This document shows positions 37,735 to 45,239 of a DNA stretch of 64,000 nucleotides, in pieces. This stretch comes from Phenylobacterium sp. GTDB lineage: Bacteria > Pseudomonadota > Alphaproteobacteria > Caulobacterales > Caulobacteraceae. How positions within the stretch are numbered: position 1 is the first letter of the stretch; the number at the start of each line of letters is the position of its first letter. The notes under the pieces are model-generated. The model saw only the letters and a list, made by a program, of their open reading frames with translations, was not told the origin of the DNA and did no database searches. Location of the stretch: positions 1-64,000 of the forward strand of contig NZ_JAUXVZ010000020.1 in assembly GCF_030680185.1 (NCBI RefSeq), read 5' to 3'. A program made the position numbers and the translations under genes.

Positions 37735-38403
37735 TTGAACCCATCGGAACCGCCCATCCGCGCCCTGATCGCGCCGGTGACGCCGCTCGCGCAGAACTGC
37801 ACCATCGTCTGGTGCGCCAGGACGAAGAAGGCGGCGATCATCGATCCCGGCGGCGAGGTCCCTCGCCTGCTCCAAGCGCTCAAGGATCACGACCTGACGT
37901 TGGAGAAAATCTGGATCACCCACGGGCACCTGGATCATGCCGGCGGAACCGCCGCGTTGAAGGCCGCCACCGGCGTCCCCATCGAGGGTCCCCATCGCGA
38001 CGACGCCTTCTGGATCGAACAGATGGACGCAGACGGCGCCCGCTGGGGCATGCCCGAGGCCCGCTCCTTCACGCCCGATCGCTGGCTGGAGAACGGCGAT
38101 GTGGTGCAGCTCGGCGAGACCGAGTTCGAGGTCTATCACTGTCCGGGCCATACCCCGGGCCATGTAGTGTTCTTCCACCGTCAGGCGCGCTTCGCCCAGG
38201 TCGGCGACGTGCTGTTTCAGGGCTCCATCGGCCGCACGGACTTCCCCCGTGGCAGTCATCAGGACCTGATCGACGCCATCACCGGCAAGCTCTGGCCGCT
38301 GGGCGACGATGTGCGCTTTGTCTGCGGCCATGGACCGATGTCCAGCTTCGGCGCCGAACGCCAGACCAATCCCTTCGTCGCCGATCAGGTCCTGGCGCGC
38401 TGA
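37735..38403 (+). CDS. Metallo-beta-lactamase fold hydrolase, glyoxalase II like
   Basis: The 222-residue protein has the zinc motif THGHLDHAGG near residue 60, a second ligand in YHCPGHTPGHVVF, then VGDVLFQGSIGRTDFP and a C-terminal CGHGP. The pattern is that of the small YcbL/GloB2 type hydroxyacyl hydrolases. I start at a TTG at 37735 because GGAGG lies 9 bases upstream; ATG codons at 37624 and 37717 are alternatives. Confidence 0.88.
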   Translation: MNPSEPPIRALIAPVTPLAQNCTIVWCARTKKAAIIDPGGEVPRLLQALKDHDLTLEKIWITHGHLDHAGGTAALKAATGVPIEGPHRDDAFWIEQMDADGARWGMPEARSFTPDRWLENGDVVQLGETEFEVYHCPGHTPGHVVFFHRQARFAQVGDVLFQGSIGRTDFPRGSHQDLIDAITGKLWPLGDDVRFVCGHGPMSSFGAERQTNPFVADQVLAR

Positions 38404-38460
38404 AACCACGCATGCGCCTTTTACAGGCGTGAAATCTGACGGTTACCCCGGAGGGCGAAA

Positions 38461-39204
38461 ATGGCTCGCATGCAGACAACGCTCACCGACGCGCCCGGCC
38501 CCACCGCGCGGATCCTGATGGTCGATGACGACCCCGGCATCCGCGACGTGGTCTCCGATTTCCTCGGCCGCCATGGCTATTCGGTGACCACCGCCGGCGA
38601 TGCGCGTGAGATGGAGCAGGCGCTGGAGCGCGAGCCCGTCGACCTGATCGTGCTGGACGTCATGCTGCCGGGAGAGGATGGCCTGGCCATCTGCCGCCGT
38701 CTGGCCGTGGGCGAGGCCCCGCCGATCATCATGCTCTCGGCCATGGGCGAGGACACCGACCGGATCGTCGGCCTGGAGCTGGGCGCCGACGACTATCTTT
38801 CCAAGCCCTGCAATCCACGCGAACTCCTGGCTCGCATCCGCGCCATCCTGCGCCGGGCCGAACAGCGGGGGTCGGGCGATGACCTGGGCGCGGCCTGTGA
38901 ATTCGCCGGCTGGCGGCTCGATCTGGTCCGGCGCGAACTGCGCTCGCCGCAGGGGGTGGTGGTGAACCTGTCCAGCGGGGAGTTCTCCCTGCTGCGCGCC
39001 TTTGTCGAGCGGCCCCAGCGGGTGCTGACCCGCGATCAGCTCCTGGACTTCGCCCGCGGGCCGACCTCCGACGCCTTCGACCGGGCGATCGACGTGCAGA
39101 TCAGCCGCCTGCGCCGAAAGCTTGACGACGGCGGGGGCCACGACCTGATCCGCACCCTCCGCAACGAAGGCTATATGTTCACCCCGCGGGTGAAGCGTCC
39201 GTGA
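38461..39204 (+). CDS. OmpR-family response regulator
   Basis: The 247-residue protein has a receiver domain with acidic pocket VDDDPG, phosphoacceptor Asp in LIVLDVMLPG (near residue 66), a Ser in IIMLSAMGE and the Lys in YLSKPC. The C-terminal winged helix (VNLSSGEFSLLRAFVERP; DVQISRLRRKLDD) binds DNA. It is coupled by a GTGA overlap to the sensor kinase that follows. GGAGGG lies just upstream of the ATG. The signal sensed is unknown. Confidence 0.93.
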   Translation: MARMQTTLTDAPGPTARILMVDDDPGIRDVVSDFLGRHGYSVTTAGDAREMEQALEREPVDLIVLDVMLPGEDGLAICRRLAVGEAPPIIMLSAMGEDTDRIVGLELGADDYLSKPCNPRELLARIRAILRRAEQRGSGDDLGAACEFAGWRLDLVRRELRSPQGVVVNLSSGEFSLLRAFVERPQRVLTRDQLLDFARGPTSDAFDRAIDVQISRLRRKLDDGGGHDLIRTLRNEGYMFTPRVKRP

Positions 39205-40547
39205 GCCGAGCCAGCCGCCCCACGGCGTCTCTGTTTGTCCAGGTCCTGATGCTGGTGGGGGTCAGCCTGATCACCGCCCAGGCGATCAGCGTCTTCCTGC
39301 TGTTCAACCTGCCGCCGCCGGTGCCGGACTTCTACCGCTTCTCGGAGATCGCCGCCGCCCTGCAGGGTCGCCCGGGCGAGCTGATCGAACGGCGCGATCT
39401 TCAGTTCCACCTCGCCGACGCCCCGCCTGAAGGCCAGTCGACCGCCGAAAGCATGATGTGGGCGAGAGACAAGCTCGCCGAGGACCTGGGCGTGGCGCCC
39501 AGCGCCATCGTCATCGCCAAGACCTACCGCCTGCCCATCTCCGACCGCCGTGTCTTTCGCATCGTCCGCGACCGGATGGAGCGCGCCGGCGGCGAAGGCG
39601 TCGAAGACCGGTTCCTGGTGGCGCCGTTCGAGATCGCCATGCAGCGGCCGGACGGCCGGTGGGCCGTGGTGCGACCTCAGCGCGGCCTGGGGCTGAATGT
39701 CTGGCAACAGCGGGTCATGCTCTGGTTCCTGCTGTCGGCCCTGGTCATGGCGCCGATCGCCTGGATGTTCGCCCGGCGCCTGTCGAAGCCGTTCCGTCTG
39801 TTCGCCGAGGCCGCCGAGCGTCTGGGCCGCGATCCGGAGGCTCCGCCGCTCACCATCCGCGGCTCGGCCGAAATCGCCGTCGCCGCCCGGGCCTTCAACC
39901 AGATGCAGGAGCGCCTGCGCCGCTATGTTCAGGACCGCACCGCCATGGTCGGCGCCATCGCCCACGACCTGCGCACCCCCCTGACGCGCCTGCGCTTCCG
40001 GATCGAGAACGCGCCGGAAGACCAGCGGGCCAAGATGGCGTCGGACATCGACCAGATGGAGGCCATGGTCGCCGCCACCTTGGGTTTCGTCCGCGACGCC
40101 ACCCGTCCTGGCCAGCGCACCAAGCTGGAACTGGCCTCACTGGTGGAAAGCGTCTGCGATGAAATGGCCGAGACGGGCGCAGCCATCGAGGTCGAGCGGG
40201 CCGAGAAGGTGGTCATCGAGGGCGATCCCGTGGCCTTGCGCCGGCTGGTCACCAATCTCGTGGAAAACGCGGTCAAGTTCGGTGATCGGGGCCGGGCGCG
40301 GGTGATCACCGGCGAGCGCGCCGTCATCATCGAGATCGACGACGAAGGCCCCGGCATTCCCGAAGCCGAGATCGAGCGGGTCTTCGAGCCCTTCTACCGC
40401 CGCGAGCCCTCCCGCAGCCGCGGCACCGGCGGGATTGGCCTCGGCCTGGCCGTCGTGCGCTCCATCGCCCGCAGCCACGGGGGCGATGTGACCATGGTCA
40501 ACCGCCCCGGCGGCGGACTGACGGCGCGGGTGACTTTGCCCGGTTAG
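39201..40547 (+). CDS. Membrane sensor histidine kinase
   Basis: The 448-residue protein starts with GTG. Two transmembrane helices (about residues 11-37 and 168-190) flank a periplasmic sensor region of about 130 residues. HAMP follows, then a HisKA domain with phospho-His in IAHDLRTPLTRLRF near residue 255. The HATPase has the N box NLVENAVKF, G1 DDEGPGIP and G2 GTGGIGLGLAVV. It is the cognate partner of the upstream regulator. The layout resembles EnvZ-type kinases; the stimulus is unknown. Confidence 0.93.
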   Translation: MSRASRPTASLFVQVLMLVGVSLITAQAISVFLLFNLPPPVPDFYRFSEIAAALQGRPGELIERRDLQFHLADAPPEGQSTAESMMWARDKLAEDLGVAPSAIVIAKTYRLPISDRRVFRIVRDRMERAGGEGVEDRFLVAPFEIAMQRPDGRWAVVRPQRGLGLNVWQQRVMLWFLLSALVMAPIAWMFARRLSKPFRLFAEAAERLGRDPEAPPLTIRGSAEIAVAARAFNQMQERLRRYVQDRTAMVGAIAHDLRTPLTRLRFRIENAPEDQRAKMASDIDQMEAMVAATLGFVRDATRPGQRTKLELASLVESVCDEMAETGAAIEVERAEKVVIEGDPVALRRLVTNLVENAVKFGDRGRARVITGERAVIIEIDDEGPGIPEAEIERVFEPFYRREPSRSRGTGGIGLGLAVVRSIARSHGGDVTMVNRPGGGLTARVTLPG

Positions 40548-40726
40548 CGGAAGGCGCGGGACGGGGCGCAGCCGGCGGGTTACCGGGATGCCTCTGTAAA
40601 AATTCCGAGATTCGGCGACGCAACCTCAGATGCGATTCGCGGGTTGCTAGAGCGGAGCCTTACGCGGCCCTCCGGATCCGGAGCGTCGGGCGAGAGTTCC
40701 GACGCCGCCTGCAAGGAGTGACCCTG

Positions 40727-40948
40727 ATGAGCATTGCCGACCAAACCCCCCCCCGCGCCCGTCGCGGCTTCGCCGCCATGAACCCTGAGCGCCGTCGAGA
40801 AATCGCGCGCAAGGGTGGCGCCAGCGTGCCCGGCGAGAAGCGCAGCTTCGCCAAAGACCGTGATCTGGCCGCCTCGGCCGGACGGAAGGGCGGCGAGGCG
40901 TCGCGCGGAGGCGGTCGCCGCGAAACCGACGAAACGCCGGAATCCTGA
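40727..40948 (+). CDS. KGG-motif general stress protein
   Basis: The 73-residue, very basic protein has the stress-protein motif twice: ARKGGASVPGEKRSFAKD and SAGRKGGEASRGGG (YciG/con-10 type). I chose the ATG at 40727, with AAGGAG 8 bases upstream. Family members accumulate under general stress; molecular role unknown. It stands at the edge of the sigma factor and ergothioneine region. I found no clear EcfG promoter before it. Confidence 0.85.
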   Translation: MSIADQTPPRARRGFAAMNPERRREIARKGGASVPGEKRSFAKDRDLAASAGRKGGEASRGGGRRETDETPES

Positions 40949-40957
40949 ACGCGGCGA

Positions 40958-40980
40958 GGTTCAGGCCCTGAGCCTGAACC
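40958..40980. terminator. Hairpin between convergent KGG and egtBD genes
   Basis: GGTTCAGGC (40958-40966) and GCCTGAACC (40972-40980) form a perfect 9-base stem with the loop CCTGA, 9 bases after the KGG-protein stop. No T run follows in either direction. Position between convergent genes suggests a bidirectional terminator. Confidence 0.55.
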
Positions 40981-41047
40981 GCCCAGCCGAGGCTGAACAT
41001 CCTGAAGCGCGCCAGAGGTGATTGGGGCCACTCGCCTCCCGCGCGTT

Positions 41048-43273
41048 TCAGGCGCTCAGCAGAAAAATCCCAAATGCCGGCTCTGGACTGATCCAACGCC
41101 GCTCCATTCGCCATCCGGCCTTAGCCGCCAGAGCTTCCAGCCGCTCTGGCGTGAATTTGTGCGAGTTCTCCGTGTGGATGGTCTCGCCGGCGGCGAAATC
41201 GAAGCGGCGACCGGCGACCTGCACGCTCTGGGCCTTGCTGGACACCAGATGCATTTCAATCCGGGCCTGATCGGCGTTCCAGAGCGCGCGATGTGAGAAG
41301 GCGGAAAGGTCGAAGTCGGCGGCCAGCTCGCGGTTCATCCGCACCAGCAGGTTCAGATTGAATGCCGCCGTCACCCCTTGCGCATCGTCATAGGCCGCCA
41401 CCAGGACGTCTTCGCCCTTGACCAGGTCGGCGCCCACCAGGAAGCGCGCGCCGTCCCCTAGCAGGTGGCGCGCATTGACCAGGAACTCCACGGCCTCCTC
41501 CGGCGTCAGATTGCCGATGGTCGAGCCGGGGAAGAACCCCACTGCCGGGCGCCCCTGGGCCTGGGCCGGCAGGTCCAGAGCCGTGGTGAAATCGTCCGCC
41601 AGGGGCGCGACAGCCAGGCTCGGATAGTCGGCCGAGAGGCTGGCCACGGCCTCATCCAGGGCGCTGGGGCTGATATCGATGGGGGTGTAGACCGCCACCT
41701 GCGGGGCGTGGTCGAGGATTTCGCGAGTCTTGAGGCTGGCGCCGCTGCCGAACTCCACAAGGACGGCGTCGGGCGGGATAAAAGCGGCCACCTCGGCGGC
41801 GACGTCCTTGAGCAGGGCGAGCTCTGTGCGCGTCGGATAGTATTCCGGCAGCCCGCAGATATCCTCAAACAGCCGCGAGCCCTCGGCGTCATAGAAGTAC
41901 TTCGGCGATATCGCCTTCTGCCGCCGCGCCAGCCCCGAGAGGACATCGGCCTCGAACGCGCTGCGGCGACGCGCAGGCTTGGGCGCGGCGCCATCCTTGG
42001 CCAGGCGCAGCCCGGAGAACATCCACCGCTGATGCGGGTGGAAGAAGTTGCGGTAGGTGGCCCGCACATGGCCGGCCGGCGTCACGCAGGCCCCGCCGCG
42101 TAGCACCATCTGGCCGCTCATGAACTTGCCATTGTACTCGCCCACCGCGCCTTCGGCCGGGGCGAAGCCGGGATAGGGGCCATAGGCGCTGCGGGTCCAT
42201 TCCCAGAGATCGCCGAACATCTGGCGCAGGCCAGATCCGCTGGCGGCGCTCGGCGCCGGCGTCGCCCGGTCGAGGAAGTTGCCCCGCCGGGGAAGCTGGG
42301 CCGCGGCGTGCTCCCACTCGGCTTCGGTGGGCAACCTCGCGCCCGCCCAGGTGGCGAAGGCGTCGGCCTCGAAATAGCTGAGATGGGCCACCGGCAGGTG
42401 CGGGTCGACAGGACGCAGGCCCTGCAGGCTCATGGCGCTCCAACCGGTGCCGGCCTCGGCCTCCTGCCAGTAGAAGGGCGCACGCCACCCCTCGGCCTGG
42501 ACCCGGGCCCAGCCGTCGGACAGCCAGAGTTCCGCGCGCTCATAGCCCCCGTCGGCCATGAAGCTCAGCCATTCGCCGTTGGTCACCAGACGGTCGGCCA
42601 GGCTGTAGGGCGCCAGATAGGTCTTGTGGCGCGGCCCCTCATTGTCGAAGGCGAAGCCCGGCCCGTGATGGCCGACCTCGACCAGACCGCCCTCGAAGCT
42701 CTGAAATCCAAGGGGACCAGGATCTGCGGCCAGGCCCGTGACCGCGCTGCGGCCATAGGCGGGCTTCAGCGGCGACTGGGCGAACAGGTGCAGGACGTCC
42801 ATCAGGATCAACTCCTGATGCTGTTCCTCATGGGCGAGGCCCAGATCGAACAGGTCCGCGAAGTCCGACGCGCCAGACAGCAGCAGGCGAGTCATCGCCT
42901 CGTCCACATGGGCGCGATAGGCCATCACCCGCTCCTGGGAGGGGCGGGTCAGAAGACCCCGCTGAGGTCGTGGCTGACGGGGTCCCAGAGCCTCGTAATA
43001 GGAGTTGAACAGGAAGCCGAACCGCTCGTCGAAGACGCGATAGGCCGGCAGATGAGGCGTCAGCAGGAAGGTCTCGAAAAACCAGGTGGTGTGGGCCAGA
43101 TGCCATTTGGTCGGGCTGGCGTCGGGCATGGACTGGGCCAGCTGGTCTTCCGGGGAAAGGTCGCGGACCAGATGCTCGGTTCGCGCCCGGGCGGCCAAGT
43201 ACCGTTCCAGTCGCGCATGAGCTGGCGCGTCCTGGGCCGCGAAGGTCATGGTTGCGTCGTCCGAAGGCGCCAT
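41048..43273 (-). CDS. egtBD: EgtB-EgtD fusion: ergothioneine sulfoxide synthase plus histidine trimethyltransferase
   Basis: One uninterrupted 741-residue frame joins two ergothioneine enzymes. Residues about 15-425 are EgtB: a DinB-like domain with iron ligands in KWHLAH (about 57-61) and HEEQHQE (148-154), then the FGE-sulfatase domain (LPTEAEWEHAA, MFGDLWEWT, RNFFHPHQRW). After a linker (about 426-438), EgtD begins with AFEADVLSGL and KAISPKYFYDAEGSRLF. It has the SAM site LVEFGSGASLKT and the TVTAAFNLN-like substrate loop GVTAAFNLNLLVRMN. EgtD makes hercynine and EgtB adds the sulfur, so the fusion could channel hercynine. I start at the ATG at 43273, with GGAGG 6 bases upstream. These are usually separate genes. 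Confidence 0.92.
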   Translation of the reverse strand: MAPSDDATMTFAAQDAPAHARLERYLAARARTEHLVRDLSPEDQLAQSMPDASPTKWHLAHTTWFFETFLLTPHLPAYRVFDERFGFLFNSYYEALGPRQPRPQRGLLTRPSQERVMAYRAHVDEAMTRLLLSGASDFADLFDLGLAHEEQHQELILMDVLHLFAQSPLKPAYGRSAVTGLAADPGPLGFQSFEGGLVEVGHHGPGFAFDNEGPRHKTYLAPYSLADRLVTNGEWLSFMADGGYERAELWLSDGWARVQAEGWRAPFYWQEAEAGTGWSAMSLQGLRPVDPHLPVAHLSYFEADAFATWAGARLPTEAEWEHAAAQLPRRGNFLDRATPAPSAASGSGLRQMFGDLWEWTRSAYGPYPGFAPAEGAVGEYNGKFMSGQMVLRGGACVTPAGHVRATYRNFFHPHQRWMFSGLRLAKDGAAPKPARRRSAFEADVLSGLARRQKAISPKYFYDAEGSRLFEDICGLPEYYPTRTELALLKDVAAEVAAFIPPDAVLVEFGSGASLKTREILDHAPQVAVYTPIDISPSALDEAVASLSADYPSLAVAPLADDFTTALDLPAQAQGRPAVGFFPGSTIGNLTPEEAVEFLVNARHLLGDGARFLVGADLVKGEDVLVAAYDDAQGVTAAFNLNLLVRMNRELAADFDLSAFSHRALWNADQARIEMHLVSSKAQSVQVAGRRFDFAAGETIHTENSHKFTPERLEALAAKAGWRMERRWISPEPAFGIFLLSA

Positions 43274-43346
43274 TCCACCCCTCCCCATCCCGGTTCCGCA
43301 AAGCCAGCCGGCCGCGCGCCTTCGCCAATGCGAAGGTTCAAGGACG

Positions 43347-43372
43347 AACGCCGATCGGGCGCGCCCTGTTCC
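43347..43372 (-). promoter_or_regulatory. EcfG-type promoter reading toward egtBD
   Basis: On the minus strand GGAAC (43372-43368) is followed by 17 bases and CGTT (43350-43347). This matches the alphaproteobacterial EcfG/SigT consensus GGAAC-N16/17-CGTT as I recall it. It lies about 74 bases before the egtBD start. Confidence 0.65.
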
Positions 43373-43406
43373 CTTAGGTTGGTCCTCGGCCCCCCTGGCG
43401 CAACCC

Positions 43407-43432
43407 GGAACGGAAGACTCCCGGCCACGTTT
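43407..43432 (+). promoter_or_regulatory. EcfG-type promoter of the sigma factor gene
   Basis: GGAAC (43407-43411), exactly 16 bases, then CGTTT (43428-43432) is a perfect match to the EcfG consensus. It lies 55 bases before the sigma factor start and implies positive autoregulation. Confidence 0.75.
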
Positions 43433-43487
43433 GGGGGATTGGCCGGGCGGCCGATCGCCCACCAAGGTCGACCCTTAAGGAGTAGGT

Positions 43488-44042
43488 GTGTCGAGCGAAG
43501 GCTCCCAGATGACGCGCGACGGATGGCGGGACGCCGTGGTGGCGATGATCCCGGCCTTGCGCGCCTTCGGCTGGTCTCTGACCCACAATGGATCGGACGC
43601 TGACGATCTGGTGCAGGACACCCTGATCAAGGCCTGGTCCAACCGCGACAAGTTCGAGCCGGGGACCAATCTGCGCGCCTGGCTCTTCACCATTCTGCGC
43701 AACACCTACTACACCCAGATCGCCCGCCGACGCCGCGAGGTGCGCGACGAGGATGGCGACTACGCCAAGCAGCTGAAAACGCCGCCAAGTCAGGACTGGA
43801 GCGTCGCCATGCAGGATTTGCAGGCCGGCCTCGCCCAGCTTCCCGATGAACATCGCGAGGCGCTGATCCTGGTGGGCGCGGCGGGGCTCAGCTACGAAGA
43901 GGCGGCCGAAATCTGCGGCTGCGCCGTCGGCACCATCAAGAGCCGGGTGAACCGGGCGCGCAATCGACTGGTCAAGATCATGGAGGACACCGAGTCCTCG
44001 GACCCGGCCCCGGGCCCCCCAGACGCGGTCAGGTCCCGCTAG
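43488..44042 (+). CDS. ecfG: EcfG-family RNA polymerase sigma factor of the general stress response
   Basis: This sigma factor directs RNA polymerase to stress promoters. The 184-residue protein starts with GTG at 43488, with AAGGAG 5 bases upstream. Region 2 has DADDLVQDTLIKAW and LRAWLFTILRNTYY. Region 4 has LPDEHREALILVGAAGLSYEEAAEICGC and AVGTIKSRVNRARNRL, the EcfG hallmark. In this family the anti-sigma NepR holds it inactive until phosphorylated PhyR removes NepR. NepR is encoded convergently and overlaps by 14 bases; PhyR is not in this window. A matching promoter upstream suggests it drives its own gene. Confidence 0.94.
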   Translation: MSSEGSQMTRDGWRDAVVAMIPALRAFGWSLTHNGSDADDLVQDTLIKAWSNRDKFEPGTNLRAWLFTILRNTYYTQIARRRREVRDEDGDYAKQLKTPPSQDWSVAMQDLQAGLAQLPDEHREALILVGAAGLSYEEAAEICGCAVGTIKSRVNRARNRLVKIMEDTESSDPAPGPPDAVRSR

Positions 44043-44205
44043 CAACTTGCAGCGGCGGCGGCGCCAGATCGCTCTCGGTATCGCCATCCAGCTGGTCGAC
44101 CACGGACATGATGGAGTCCGGCACAGGTCGTGACTGAAGCTGCTGGAACATGGCGGACAGCTGTTGGGTCAGGTCATCCTTCGCCGGGCGCAGGTCGGCC
44201 GACAT
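44029..44205 (-). CDS. nepR: NepR-type anti-sigma factor
   Basis: The 58-residue protein is predicted to bind the EcfG sigma factor encoded next door. The core SAMFQQLQSRPVPDSIMSVVDQLD matches the NepR pattern (LYxxxLxEPVPDRFxxLLxxLD), split by a central Pro-Val-Pro-Asp. I start at the ATG at 44205, with GGAG 7 bases upstream; the longer open frame above has no family features. In most genomes nepR precedes ecfG in one operon. Here it is on the opposite strand, convergent, and overlaps the sigma gene by 14 bases. Confidence 0.8.
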   Translation of the reverse strand: MSADLRPAKDDLTQQLSAMFQQLQSRPVPDSIMSVVDQLDGDTESDLAPPPLQVASGT

Positions 44206-44268
44206 ATCGAAACTCCAGTAAGAGGTCCGCAGATTTTCCATGAGGAAGGTTAATGCAGCCTGTCTGAC

Positions 44269-44294
44269 GGAACGAGTCCCAGCGCGCAGGGGTT
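44269..44294 (+). promoter_or_regulatory. Candidate EcfG-type promoter of the 78-residue protein gene
   Basis: GGAAC (44269-44273) is followed by 17 bases and GGTT (44291-44294), one mismatch from the EcfG -10 box. It lies 26 bases before the ATG at 44320. Confidence 0.45.
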
Positions 44295-44319
44295 GAACGG
44301 GACCATCCAAGGAGACCCC

Positions 44320-44556
44320 ATGGCCGAACACCCCAAGCCGCCCGCCTCCTCCACCGAACGCACCAGCGACACGCCTGGCCAGACCCGCCCGGGCGCCCAG
44401 GCCTTCGGCATCGGCGCCGAGGAGTCGCGGCCCGAGTCCAGCGGCATCGTCGATGAGCACAAGGCCTATGTGAAGAAGATCGGCCATCCCACCGCCCCTG
44501 AAACCGACCTCGGCGAACCGGCGGAGGAGATGCCCGACCCCACTGAAAATCCCTGA
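44320..44556 (+). CDS. Small hydrophilic protein of unknown function
   Basis: The 78-residue protein is polar, rich in Pro, Glu, Ser and Thr, and probably disordered; it has no signal peptide or membrane helix. The ATG at 44320 has AAGGAG 5 bases upstream, which supports translation. I do not recognise the family. It lies between nepR and a DedA gene, after a candidate EcfG promoter, so a stress role is possible but unproven. Confidence 0.65.
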   Translation: MAEHPKPPASSTERTSDTPGQTRPGAQAFGIGAEESRPESSGIVDEHKAYVKKIGHPTAPETDLGEPAEEMPDPTENP

Positions 44557-44606
44557 TCTGAAGTGCGTGCTGGAACCTGCGCCACGGCGCGGGCCTTATC
44601 TGCGGC

Positions 44607-45239
44607 ATGATCCAAGCTGACGCCGCAGGCGGCTTCCAAGGCGGCCTGACGTCGCTGCTGCAAGACCATCCAGAGCAGGCCGGCCTGGTCATCGGCCTGC
44701 TGGTCTTCGCCGAGAGCCTGGCCTTCGTCGGCTTCTTCGTTCCCTCGACGCCCATGCTCCTGGCCATCGGCGCGATGCTGGGCGCGGGCCTGCTGGAGCC
44801 AGGCCCTCTGCTGCTCTACGCCATCCTCGGCGCGGTGCTCGGCGACGCCGTCTCTTATGAGCTCGGCCGTTGGATGGGCCCGTCGGCCCTGCGCCATCGG
44901 ATGCTCAAGCGCCGTCGTCGCGCTATCGCCCGCGCGCGCCTGTTCATCCGCAAGGCCGGGATGCTGACCATGGTGATCGGCCGATTCACCGGCCCCATAC
45001 GCTCACTGGTTCCGCTAGCCGCCGGCATGCTGAAAATGCGTCGCACCCAGTTCCAGATCGCCAATCTGATCGGCGCAGTCCTGTGGATTCCCGTGATGCT
45101 CGCGCCGGGCTATCTGGCCGCACAGGGCCTGAGCCTGCTGCCAGAAGGGATGCTGGAGCCGGTGCTGGCGGGCCTCGCCATCGCCGCCATGGGCCTGCTG
45201 TTCTGGAAGTGGCGCAAGCGCCGGGCGACCTCAGGCTGA
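44607..45239 (+). CDS. DedA-family membrane protein
   Basis: The 210-residue inner-membrane protein has about five hydrophobic segments. The DedA motifs are FAESLAFVGFFVPSTPML, LGAVLGDAVSYELGRWMG and the FTGPIRSLVPLAAGML segment (Arg/Pro-rich reentrant loop). Family members are thought to flip or recycle lipids such as undecaprenyl phosphate. Its 3' end overlaps the convergent histidine kinase gene by 9 bases. Confidence 0.9.
   Translation: MIQADAAGGFQGGLTSLLQDHPEQAGLVIGLLVFAESLAFVGFFVPSTPMLLAIGAMLGAGLLEPGPLLLYAILGAVLGDAVSYELGRWMGPSALRHRMLKRRRRAIARARLFIRKAGMLTMVIGRFTGPIRSLVPLAAGMLKMRRTQFQIANLIGAVLWIPVMLAPGYLAAQGLSLLPEGMLEPVLAGLAIAAMGLLFWKWRKRRATSG

Noticed and set aside
44566..44606. GGAAC before the DedA gene as an EcfG promoter
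   Set aside because: No CGTT-like -10 box at 15-18 bases downstream.
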